From the NCBI GenBank assembly GCA_964036665.1, contig OZ038527.1:24947901-25011900 (forward strand): DNA of 64,000 nucleotides, in the 5' to 3' direction. The translations under genes were made by a program, and so were the position numbers. This document shows, piece after piece, positions 31,689 to 42,431 of this stretch. A model generated the notes under the pieces. The model was given only the letters and a program-made list of their open reading frames with translations. It was not told where the DNA came from and did not search any database. Position 1 is the stretch's first letter. Each line of letters opens with the position of its first letter. The DNA is from Gordius sp. MW1 (taxonomy: Eukaryota; Nematomorpha; Gordioida; Gordea; Gordiidae).

Positions 31689-33358
31689 TTAATTGCTATG
31701 CAATTTATGGGCTCGTTTTTTGTTGTCCGTCCGTTGTCCGTCCGTTACCCTCCCTATCTATTTGCATTGGGTATATTAGGTTATCGCTTTTTTAAATTAA
31801 TGCGTGAGAAAGAGGTGCCCCACCCCTCATCTCTATCTCCCTCGCTGTGTTATTTTTTAAATTAATGCATAAGAGGTGCCCCACCCCTCATCTCTATCTC
31901 CCTCGGTGTGTTATATATAAGATTTGTTAAATTATCAATTATATAATAAACATAGATAAAAGTTGTTTACTTTTAATGCTATGCAATTTACTAGTTATAT
32001 AATAAACATAAATAAAAGTTGTTTACTTTTTAATTGCTATGCAATTTAACTAGTTTTGGGGTTAGAATCCCGGAGTTTTTTTGACTCTTATGATTGTTCT
32101 TGTTACTATCATTGATAATAAGACTTTTTGGCCGTCCGCTGGCTGCTGACCAATGAAAAAAATGACCATTGGCCAAAATGTGAATCCGAGTTTATTTTTT
32201 TCGTTTTTTTTGACTATTATGATTGTTCCTGTTTCTACCATTGCTATTATGACTTTTTGGCCGTCCGCTGGCTGCTGACCAATGTTATATAATAAACATA
32301 AATAAAACTTGTTTACTTTTAATTGCTATGCAATTTAACTAGTTTTTGGGTTAGAATCCCGGAGTTTTTTTGACTCTTATGATTGTTCTTGTTACTATCA
32401 TTGATAATAAGACTTTTTGGCCGTCCGTTGGCTGCTGACCAATGAAAAAAATGACCATTGGCCAAAATGTAAATCCGAGTTTATTTTTTCGTTTTTTTGT
32501 TGACTATTATGATTGTTCCTGTTACTACCATTGCTATTATGACTTTTTGGCCGTCCGCTGGCTCCTGACCGATGGAAAAAATGACCATTGGCCAAAATGT
32601 GAATCGAAAACTTTTTTTTCGTTTTTTTTTGACTATTATGATTGTTCCTGTTCCTACCATTGCTATTATGACTTTTTGGCCGTCCGCTGGCTGCTGACCA
32701 ATGGAATAAAATGACCATTGGCCAAAATGTGATTCGAAAACTTTTTTTTCGTTTTTTTTGACTATTATGAATTTAAATCCACTTTTACCGTGTCCTGGCT
32801 GCTGACCAATGGAAAAAAATGACCATTGGCCAAAATGTGATTCGAAAATTTTTTTCTCGTTTTTTTTTACTCTTATGAATTTATATCCACTTTTACCGTG
32901 TCCTGGCTGCTGACCAATGGAAAAAAATGACCATTGGCCAAAGTGAGCATCAAAATTTTTTTTCCGTTTTTTTGGCTTTTATTGACTTATAGAGTATCTG
33001 ATGGTACGACCAATGGAGAAAAAGTGACCATTGGCCAAATTTTTGATTATTTTAATTAAAAATTGTTCAAATTCAACAAAAAAATTTTCCCAACAATTCT
33101 GCAAATTCTTAACATTGTGTTGTTTTATAATATAATGTTTGTTAGACCCATAATCAATAAAGGCCATAAAAACTAATGTAATACGCAAACGCAACTAGAT
33201 GCAAACACTAAATCTAACCCTAACCCTTGCCTATATTACATTTTGCCTATAATGGAAAATTTGTATAAATAATTAATTAATCATTAGGCATTTAATACCC
33301 CCCTATAGGCATTCTCGCCCCTTCCCACCTTTCTCGCCCATAAATTGCATAGCAAATA
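31689..33358. mobile_element. Inverted-end element with internal tandem array
   Basis: The left end TTAATTGCTATGCAATTTAT plus GGGC is mirrored by GCCC plus ATAAATTGCATAGCAAAT at 33337-33358. Inside are duplicated CACCCCTCATCTCTATCTCC blocks (31815, 31883), three copies of an ATAATAAACATAAATAAAA-containing unit that itself ends in AATTGCTATGCAATTTAACT, and the tandem array 32071-33035. No transposase. Separate left ends occur at 10904 and 11280. The superfamily is unknown. Confidence 0.55.
32071..33035. repeat. Tandem array, about 8 units of 105-160 bp with a hairpin in each
   Basis: Each unit runs TTTTTTTGACTATTATGATT, GACTTTTTGGCCGTCCGCTG, GCTGCTGACCAATGG, AAAATGACCATTGGCC, AAAATGTGAATC. 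The pair CCAATGG-AAAAAATGA-CCATTGG can form a short stem in every unit. Units near the right end are more diverged (CTTTTACCGTGTCCTGGCTG). Open frames across it are repeat artefacts. Confidence 0.9.
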
Positions 33359-34337
33359 TGATACATTTATACGAAGTACAGATGAGTCGTCCCCCCTCCC
33401 CTTCCCCTCTTCCCTTCCCTTCTCCCCCTTCCCACGAGGGCCGAAGGCCCGAGTTTTTATTTATCTATATCGCTAATTCACCCTACACTGGACTCTAAAA
33501 TTATTTCCCATAATTTTCCATTGCTCCTTTTCCCCCCCCAATATTTTTATCATTGCCCGTATATTCCCTGAAAGATTTTCCTAACACTTGCGTTGTGAAA
33601 ATATGGGATGTCTAATTGTCCCCTCCAAAAAATTCTATGATTCAAAAAATGTATTTGCACTGTGTCACAAAATGGTATAAACTTTTTTAAAACAATTTTG
33701 AGCTATCAGTACTAAGAATTATTTATAAACTTGTATAACCTTTTTGGTAGATTTTTACCCTCATATTCAATGTTCTTCATGGATAAATTATCGGGAATTG
33801 TCGAGGGTGTTAAAAAAAATTATAATTATTATAATATTTCGTTTTCATAGAAAACATCATCCAATTCCTGATAATTTATCCATGAAGAACATTGTATAAG
33901 CTATTTTGGAAAATTGTGAAAGCGGTATTTGCTATATTTGAATGATTCCGTTAATTTGATGTCTATTAAGCTTTGTTAAATGCCAAATTTTGCAGGTAGA
34001 TTTAAGTATAAAATAAATCAAGTTTAAAATAAAAGGGTCTTCATGTTTTTAACTATACATATTATTATAACTAATATAGAATTTTATATATAAAACGCTA
34101 AAATAGTGGATAAATCTCGTACAATTCTATATTTTCCTCCCGATGGCACACGTTTAGGTTTATAATACTTGTTTAAGTTGATACTTTAGATTCTTTTTGC
34201 CAAATATAACTCTATATTGTTTAGGAACTACCCCAGAAAGAATATCTTAATGTGCCTAGAATATAAAAGTCGTGATTACATGTAATACATTGTATATGTT
34301 TTAATACATTCACCTCTTAATATTGTCTTAATTCTAC
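33359..34337. other. Spacer beyond the M13 gene, C-rich tract and a hairpin
   Basis: Holds a CCTTCCC-rich low-complexity tract (33385-33435) with GGGCCGAAGGCCC beside it, and the hairpin at 33768-33894. No coding sequence seen. Confidence 0.55.
33768..33894. other. Long near-perfect hairpin, 33-bp arms
   Basis: Arm 33768-33800 pairs with 33862-33894 over 33 positions with one mismatch, which is a G-U wobble if transcribed from the plus strand. The loop is 61 bases. It lies about 450 bases past the M13 stop codon. It could be a precursor-like RNA hairpin or the residue of a small inverted-repeat element; the sequence cannot decide. Confidence 0.6.
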
Positions 34338-37300
34338 TTAACTAACTTTAATAAAAAATATTTGCAGCTTTTTTCTTAAGCCATCGGCAAGTTGTACGTA
34401 ATCTTCACCTTTCATTCCATTAAACTTTAAAATGCTAATTTTAATTATTATTGAATCGATTTGTTAAGTTATGATTTATTAAGGTAATAGATCAGCGGAA
34501 TTTGAACATATTAGGTGATTATATATATAGTGAGCATCTGTCTCTTTTTACATTGCATTGAAATGCTTCATCAAATTTATCAAAATTGTTCACTTGTCCT
34601 AACACCCTACAGAAGATAGAAAAATTATTCTCAAATTTAAGTACCTGTATTTATCATAAGGATGAACGTCTGAAAATTGCTCCACGATCCTTAGATGGGT
34701 ATAACTACTGCATTGTACCTAACATATTACATAAACGATAGCAATAATTTTTTCATTGTACTTCAGAATTTGTTAATTTTTTTAATGAATCAGTAACAAT
34801 GTAAACAATAGTGACTAACAACCTAACAACAATGGTAATTATAAAAAGCAATCTTTATATTATCTATTAAGATCTGCCTAGATCCCTGAACTGCAATGGC
34901 ATCATAATGACAAATTCTTTAGAGTGCTTAGGTAGTGTTAAAAAAAGCATTTTCCTCGTTACTTATAGTCTAAATCATTTTTATAAATGAGATGTTGGAG
35001 ATTTAAAAAGACTAGCATTATTTAGTGGTACGCTTTAATAACCTTCACACCCTATTTGCTAATTTACGTAATACACTTAATAATTATGACGAATATTTTT
35101 TATCAACAAATTTAATGTTTTAACATACCTGGGTCATTTTGACAAAAAAGTTTCTACTCTCTTCCTTAGAAAGCCTTTTCTGGACATGTTTTAGAGTCTG
35201 CATAGATTTAATTATTTTACTAGTAATTATATTAGTAATACAATATATATATTAATGATTAAATTTTCAACAAAAAAAGCCTCATAAGATATATATATAT
35301 TAATAGATTACGTAATATGCTAATTTGATTCCTTCTGTATCCGCCAAATTTTCACCCAACGTCATATTTGCGTCTAACTATAATTAAAGATAAATCTAAT
35401 ATATAAAATTCTCGTGTCACGGTGTTTGTAATTAAACTCCTCCGAAACGGCTGACCGATTTTTATGAAAATTTCTGCGAATATTTGGTAGGTCTGAAAAT
35501 AGGTTTTAAACTATATTCGAAATCTCTAAGTGATAAGACGGTCAAGTTTTTTTGTTTTATATGTTTTGACACGTATTAAAATGTCAATCGACCTCATGAC
35601 GTCATACAGGGATATGTAAAATGCAACAATATTAATAATCTTTCATATATAAAAATGGCTGAAATATTCTATTTATTAAAGTATTCTATTTATTAACATA
35701 TCAGCAATAATATCTGGCCCCACACGTTGCTGGATGTATTCGAATGAGTGGCAAATGCGAGAATGAGCACATGCTCACATTTTGATTTAGTTTATCGACA
35801 AAATACCTCCTGAAGACATCGATAGTTTAATTTATGCAGACCAAATCTATGTACTGATAAATTATTGTTTGATATTGTTACTACAACATAATCATGGCCC
35901 GTGTGGATATTTTAGTCGATCATCGCCGTCATGAATATACAGTGAATCCAAGGGAGACTGAGTTCTTTCAACTGCGACTGGTGTTAGTTAATGGCACCGG
36001 CTTATTGTTATTCTACGATATATGTAAAGTAAATGGACAACAGTATCTAGCGTATAAAATTTCTAGCCTTACATTACTTGCTAGAAGACAATAACCATCG
36101 GGACAGTATTCTTACTGAGCAGCATTAAACTGTACAGGAACACAAATTCGTCTACTATTCGCTATAGTGTTGACTGCATGTTTCCCGCCCCAAGCACATA
36201 CGTTATGGTATAAGCAAAGATTCAATGCCTGATCATTCGACATCCTTCAAGGTGCAACGATCTAACGTTATCATTCAGCGACTCAATGTATAATGAAGCA
36301 TTTTGATAGCTAAAAGATCTTTGCATTGTCATTGCCAATTTTAAAATTAGTCATTTTGGTAGGAGTAACCAAATCGATGTACATCTGATTTACTCAACAC
36401 TGATATGAGTCTTGAACTGCAGTATAATACTTTAGAAATGGCAGCGATTGTTACTCGCAATGTCCCACCACCAACTCATGAACAAAAAACCATTTACGAC
36501 CGCATTATGCTGATGGTTTCGGGAAGACAAGGGTTTTTTTGGATGCATCAGGTGTAACGTCTATGGGTGTAACTGGCCAAACATTTCTCGTTTCGATAAT
36601 TCTTGCCAAGATACGATACAAAAATGGCATCGCATTGGCCGTGTCATTAAAATATTAATGAAAAACTCGAAGTCAGCATTTTGACTGGCAAGTTCCGAGG
36701 TGAACATGTATGCTGCCACGAATCCCTATGATTCCCACATATGTGCCGATTGAATTTAAACGCATTAAATTTCCAATTAGGTTGGCATTCGCAGTGACAA
36801 TCAATAAGGCGCAAGGCCAAACAATGTATATTCGCAGCTTAGATTTTGCCACACCATGCTTTTCTCACGGACAGCTATGCATGTTCTCGCGTGAGTAAAC
36901 CATCCAGTTTGTTTGTGTTGACTAAAGACGGACTCCCTTAGGATATTATATACTTCATCGCACTTAGAGATTGATGATGAATTATTTTTTAATCGTCATA
37001 ATTTGATGTATATATAGGTATCAAAAAATAAAGTATAAAGAATGAAATTAATATAGGATTAGTGTATTGTCATTTTATAGGCCAACATTGCCACAACGCT
37101 CCATTCTTATTTCAATCATAACCACATGCTCATACACTGATAGTATTTTATAGAAATAAGCTGATCCAAATTCTTTCATATATTTCCTATTGATAGGTAC
37201 CAATAAGCCAAATAAGAATCAAGCCAAAGCAACGCTTGGCCGGGCACAGCTAGTTATTATATAATATTTTATGATTTAAAATAAATCGCTAGACTAATTA

Positions 37301-40300
37301 TATACATAAACAAAATTGAGTTATTTTAAGATCACATTCGTTTAATTTTAAAGACATAGTGTTATAATAAGTAAGTCTAAAACAATTTTAACAATTAGTA
37401 AAATAAAAATTCCTGTTCTAATGCGAAAATGTGAAAATCCACAAATTTGCAGAGGAACATTGACTTAGATAAAAGTTAATTTTTTTTCGTTGATAAACAG
37501 ACTATTACTCATAACAATTTCTCTCTTTAAATTTCAAAGCAAATTAAGTAACACTTTTGTTTTTAAAATGCTTAGCTTTCTTCTGTAGATGTTATTAATA
37601 TCGTATCCGGAGATACGAAGATGAAGATATCTTCCCACCTCATCTTATTCAAAAGTTAAGAGTTCAACACGCGGTACAATTCTTTTGATCTTACACATTG
37701 TACACTCATAGCGTAGACCATTATTCTTTTACATTTAATTTCTAGTACGCGTATGTTACCCCCCCCCCCTCGACGCGCTTATACGTTTGTGTTATTTATT
37801 TCTCCCCAATGATTGTTTATCAACATGAATACGGATGAGTGATTTGTAGTAAGGAGATTGAGACATTAATATAATTTCTCTTGGAATAAAATAGATTGGC
37901 GAAATGTAGAGCGGTAAAGTTATCTTTATTTAGTGGCTTTAAGCCCGGCCATCCCCCAATAGTTTATTTTTTACGGCCCAATATTTCCCCCAATTCAAGC
38001 CTGATAATTCCCCCTTCCTTCAAAATTCGCAAATCATGTTCCTTTTCCCAGGAACGCGATATTTGGTGTATCAAGAACTTCACGCTAAGTATCACCTGAT
38101 TGCTTCGAAATCTAAGGTAATTCACAGCGTAGGGATATTGGATAAAATTATTTCAGGAACATCCCGTTTGCCATGAAGAACCGTCACAGCGCAGGGATAT
38201 TGGAAAATTATTCCAGGAACATCCCGTTTGCCATGGACAACCGTCACAGCGCAGGGATATCGGATAAAATTATTCTAGTAAAACAATCGAACCAATCCAT
38301 GATTCAGAAATATTAAGAGACGGAGAAGAAAACAATTCCTTCGAACAATTGGCTACCAAATTTAAACCGCAATTCAGTGGAAATTCCAATATGTCTGAGA
38401 ACAGATGGCAGAATTCTTCGAACGAATGAAAATCCCGAAACTGATTTAAGTCAAAATATCAATTATGTAGAATCATCCCTAACTAATTCTCAAGGCCTAA
38501 ATTCTTAATGTGCCGCTAAAATATTATTGTAAGACAGAATTATACACTTGATTTATTTACATATATTAATTATATGAAAATTATATTGTTAACCAATATT
38601 TAAACCCCCCCCCCCCCCCGCAGTTTCTTTGACTATTATTTGACAGTCTGCGCGTGGGCAAGAAGGATAATTTTCAAGATGGCAGTTTACACTCTATATT
38701 AATTATAAGTTTTGTCAAGGCTGTTGCTCGAGGAGTCAAAGAGCTGGAAGAAAAATCCGTTAGCCATGACGTTGCCTTTTTATCACTGATTTTTACATAT
38801 ATCAGTCGTCGTGTGAGCAAAGGCCAGAGTTGGTATTCGATGCCAGATGTTTGAAACTTATAATGTTAATAACGCCGCCTTGATAGTTGCACTCTACAAC
38901 ACTGAACTCTTAGAACTCTGTCGAAAGTACATTAAGTCTTCGACTTTTAAAAGGGAAAGGTATCGTTCCCGGAGATACGAAGATGAAGATATCTTCCCAC
39001 CTCATCTTATTCAAAAGTTAAGAGTTCAACACGCGGTACAATTCTTTTGATCTTACACATTGTACACTCATAGCGTAGACCATTATTCTTTTACATTTAA
39101 TTTCTAGTACGCGTATGTTACCCCCCCCCCCCCCGACGCGCTTATACGTTTGTGTTATTTATTTCTCCCCAATGATTGTTTATCAACATGAATACGGATG
39201 AGTGATTTGTAGTAAGGAGATTGAGACATTAATATAATTTTTCTTGGAATAAAATAGATTGGCGAAATGTAGAGCGGTGAAGTTATCTTTATTTAGTGGC
39301 TTTAAGCCCGGCCATCCCCCAATAGTTTATTTTTTACGGCCCAATATTTCCCCCAATTCAAGCCTGATAATTCCCCCTTCCTTCAAAATTCGCAAATCAT
39401 GTTCCTTTTCCCAGGAACGCGATATTTAAGGTTCAGAAGGGAAGAATTATTAGGAATTAATTGGGGGAAATTAAAGGAAGGATAGGGGGAAATATTGTTG
39501 TGGGATGGCCGGGCTTAAAGCCACTAAATAAAGATAACTTTACCGCTCTACATTTCGCCAATCTATTTTATTCCAAGAAAAATTATATCAATGTCTCAAT
39601 CTCCTTACTACAAATCACTCATCCGTATTCATGTTGATAAACAATCATTGGGGAGAAATAAATAACACAAACGTATAAGCGCGTCGGGGGGGGGGGGTAA
39701 CATACGCGTACTAGAAATTAAATGTAAAAGAATAATGGTCTACGCTATGAGTGTACAATGTGTAAGATCAAAAGAATTGTACCGCGTGTTGAACTCTTAA
39801 CTTTTGAATAAGATGAGGTGGGAAGATATCTTCATCTTCGTATCTCCGGATACAATAATTAATAAATGGTTTATCCAAAACTAATGTTACAGAGTTTTAC
39901 TACAGCAAAATTCTAATAATCGTTTAACCTAATCAATTTTAATTCTTTAATATGGTTCTGCTTTTCAACTTATTGAAAAAGGCGCTATTGCAATTGTTTT
40001 ATAAAAATGTGATAATTTATTTGACAATCTCACAATTCTTAAATAATATGAAATTACTAATATTACCTTCAAATCGCCATAATTGTATTGCTCATAATGC
40101 TTCACGTAGCATTTAATCTTGTTGTGTAAGGCTTCTCTTACCTTTCCCTTTAAGCTAATTAATATCTCATCTATCATTCCTAATATTAAGACAATACGCT
40201 AAAAATGTTGTTTTAAATATGATTCTGCAATCATTAAATAAATACTAACAAATTTTTACTATAAATTGTATAATAGTTTAGTAGGAAAACATATATAAAA

Positions 40301-42431
40301 TTGTAAAATATAACCTTCAGCAGTTATGAAATGCATCAACTCGTGAGCTAGGTAAGTTCCTACTCCAGCGTAATTCGTAGACCTGAAAAACATTTTAATT
40401 CTCGATAATGCAATCAAGGATTTATCAAACTTACAAACTGGAATTAAGTCCAAAATATGGTGGGGAGAGGAGGGCCCCAGGTATAACTATCATTACAATA
40501 AAGTTTAATGAAAAAATGATTGTATCATATAAACTCTAATTTATAATAACTAGATACAAATTATATAAGTCCAATTTATATAGATCAATTATGGCGTGCT
40601 GTGATCATACTGTAATAGATCAATATATTAAAGACTTATCTAAATCAATTTTTTATAAAAATTACATCTATATGTCTATATTATGTTATTTATTGATATC
40701 AAATTTTGATTACAGATCGTATTGGTATGAAAATCAGCCAGGCCATTGATATCATAATCTCTCATGTCATAGTAATTGTCGAGTGAACTATAATTTAATG
40801 ATATATTCAACGCATTATAATATTTGTTGGAAATGCTGATAAGTAAAATGTAAATTTACTATATGCCGACAGTGGTTTTGCCCACACTTTTTAAAAGACG
40901 TTTTGCAGTTAGTTTATTTGCTTTGATGTAATTATTTGTATAGTCAGTGGCGTGAAAATTTATCTGAACAGATTACGAAAGTTTAACTGATTGTTTATTA
41001 GTTTACTTCTCCTCCAATCATATCAAGCAAAGTTCTCGTTTTTTTCAGAGCTTCGGGCAAACCGATTACAACATTTAACGCTTCCAACTATTTAAAGCCC
41101 CCAATAAAAATATTATATTAATATTTAAGTTATGAGTTATACTATTGTAAGTTTAAAGAAACAATCAGTTTAATCACAAAAATGTAGGATTGATTATACT
41201 TCAATGGTTATAAATTTAGCAAAATTAGCACCCCAACGTTTTTTTAAAAGTCTCTCCAACGTTTTTATCATATTCTGCCCCATTTGGCGTACCTATAAAT
41301 TTTATTTTTCATATCCTTATTATAAAAAAACTACTTTTTTGGCTTCTTGATCGTATTTTTTCATATTATAATAGAAATAACTCATGGAATGTGGAAGCAG
41401 TCTATTGGTTTCTCTTATACAAATTACATCACGCCTTTTTGGAACGTATGACAAATACTGTTGGACATTAACATGATGCGATCTATCCAATTTGGCAAAC
41501 TTTGGAAACGTATTCATGAGAACGTTAGATATTAAGTAGTAAAAAAGAATCCTAAAAATTTTAGAAAATATTGATAAATTTATTAGATTTATTACAATTT
41601 CTTGTTGTCGTCCGATTTGTATTCGCCCATTATTTTATCCAGGTATATAATATAATCTTTTGAGATAACTTCTATCATTTTTTTTTTGGAAAATTTTAAG
41701 CCAGCATATTGGTATAGATGTGTCATGTAAGAGCTCATGGAGAACTAGAAATTCAATAATCATATTTTAATAATTTATAGTTTTCCAAAATTTACATTTG
41801 TCATTTGCTCCTCTAATTGCCCTACTGTGTAGCTATCTGGTTCCCATTTTGTATGGCTCTAAACATATATAAAACGCATAATAATTAATCCAGTGGCATT
41901 AAGTTATGCAGTAACAATAAATACCAAAACAAGTTTTGCTTCTAATTCAATGATGGCATAGGTGTCAAGTTTCTTGCCTCCGACATGTTTGATTAGTGTT
42001 TCAAGGAAATTGGCGTAAAGTTTTGTGTGATTGGTGTTATTGTAATAGGATGTGAGTAACAAATTGGATTTTGGCTTGTCCAAAAAAAGTTCAATAGTTG
42101 GTATAAATTGTGTTGGGCTGAGTATAAATAGCCCATTACTCTTTATGTAGCGGCTTCCCATCTGGCCGAGAAACTTTTCGAAAGTATAGTTTTCAGATTT
42201 TATCATTGTTAAGATGTTTTCTCTCGTTAAATTATTAGATGTCACACCCCACTTCGTAGGTTTAATTATTTCTTCCAAAAATATTTTAATTGCAATTTTG
42301 CCATTTTTTGCCATACATGACTGATAAAAGGTGACGACTTTTGATTCGTATGCGTCTTCAATGTCATCTAATTTCATACTACCTACGCCATCGAAACACA
42401 AAATTAACAAAAAAAAACTCAAAATGGACAT
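34338..42431 (-). CDS. Divergent secreted M13 (neprilysin-like) metallopeptidase
   Basis: Fifteen exons identified: 41925-42431, 41796-41858, 41596-41744, 41335-41551, 41200-41292, 41007-41087, 40860-40963, 40714-40835, 40435-40486, 40315-40382, 40067-40179, 35312-35377, 35129-35197, 34645-34707, 34338-34434. Phases agree except between 35129 and 34707, where one exon is unfound. Signal peptide MSILSFFLLILCFDGVGS implies secretion. M13 landmarks: CIRETNRLLPHSMSYFYY, TIFIPGALLSPPYFG, NYAGVGTYLAHELMHF (HExxH zinc site), CYVKHYEQYNYG, TLGENLADTEGIKLAYY (third ligand Glu plus Asp), NFFVKMTQ. Odd points: the substrate-binding NAYY block is replaced by ADFHTN, the HExxH-to-ExxxD spacing is about 52 residues (near 59 in neprilysin), and the C-terminus lacks the usual CxxW. 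Zinc binding looks possible; substrate range is unknown. Confidence 0.85.
35410..37253 (+). mobile_element. Truncated Helitron in M13 intron
   Basis: The 5' end TCTCGTGTCACGGTGTTTGT is of the insect-type Helitron class. The 3' end carries the hairpin GCCAAAGCAACGCTTGGC, then CGGGCACAGCTAG before T, the classic CTAG/T terminus. Inside are broken Rep and helicase pieces: RCWMYSNEWQM and AHAHILI (35718-35790, HUH-type His pair), NPRETEFFQLRLVLVNG (35940-35990), and FKRIKFPIRLAFAVTINKAQ with FATPCFSHGQLCMFSRE (36750-36898, Pif1 helicase motifs). Stops and gaps make it non-functional. Confidence 0.88.
37604..38064 (+). repeat. Long terminal repeat copy 1 of the unclassified element
   Basis: From TATCCGGAGATACGAAG to GGAACGCGATATTT. 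Nearly identical to 38966-39427, differing mostly in the C-run length and a few substitutions. Confidence 0.95.
38128..38275 (+). repeat. 66-bp tandem repeat, about 2.3 copies
   Basis: Unit: CACAGCG(T/C)AGGGATAT, GGATAAAATTATT, CAGGAACATCCCGTTTGCCA, TGAAGAACCGT. In one frame it encodes a repeated NRHSAGI-IPFAM peptide pattern ending soon at TAA (38314-38316). Inside the unclassified element. Confidence 0.85.
38645..39050 (+). CDS. Two overlapping unrecognised ORFs of the long-repeat element
   Basis: The first frame (about 38645-38854) contains SFVKAVARGVKELEEKSVSH and DVAFLSLIFTYISRRVSKGQ. The second (38847-39050) contains NNAALIVALYNTELLELCRK and ends RRYEDEDIFPPHLIQKL.., its last 28 codons lying inside repeat copy 2. 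They overlap at ATGTTTGA, a -1-type ATG/TGA overlap; this could be two genes or one broken by an indel. Upstream frames (38290-38430) with DGEENNSFEQLATKFKPQ look like more decayed coding. No family is recognised: no helicase, DDE or HUH motif was seen. Confidence 0.45.
38966..39427 (+). repeat. Long repeat copy 2 (internal, direct)
   Basis: Same order and orientation as copy 1, including CCCCCCCC run at 39121 and the end GAACGCGATATTT. The second ORF reads into its first 85 bases. Confidence 0.95.
39428..39852 (-). repeat. Long repeat copy 3 (inverted, right end)
   Basis: Reverse complement of copies 1 and 2, with a deletion of about 25 bp near 39494 and a diverged inner end (39428-39490). 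It ends CGTATCTCCGGATA. Confidence 0.93.

Larger units (their letters stand above)
37604..39852. mobile_element. Unclassified element with ~460-bp terminal repeats and a palindromic right half
   Basis: A 461-bp sequence starting TATCCGGAGATACGAAG occurs three times: direct at 37604-38064, direct at 38966-39427 and inverted at about 39428-39852. Outer copies face each other as terminal inverted repeats; copies two and three form an 890-bp palindrome centred near 39440. Between them lie a 66-bp tandem repeat and two unrecognised overlapping ORFs. Each repeat carries a C12-14 run (G in the inverted copy). Possible flanking ATTAATA on both sides is weak evidence of a target duplication. It lies in the 4689-nt M13 intron. 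Confidence 0.8.

Noticed and set aside
32057..32080. GGGTTAGAATCCCGGAG followed by T7, like a tRNA T-arm and Pol III terminator (again at about 32347)
   Set aside because: The loop is TTAGAAT, not TTCRANN, and no D-arm or A-box precedes it; it belongs to the duplicated block of the 31689-33358 element.
32071..33035. CRISPR-like regular array
   Set aside because: Eukaryotic context; units are adjacent with no unique spacers, and are imperfect tandem copies.
37604..39852. Parvovirus/densovirus-like origin of the long hairpin repeats
   Set aside because: No SF3 helicase, HUH nickase or capsid motif was seen in the ORFs, so there is no positive evidence; kept as unclassified.
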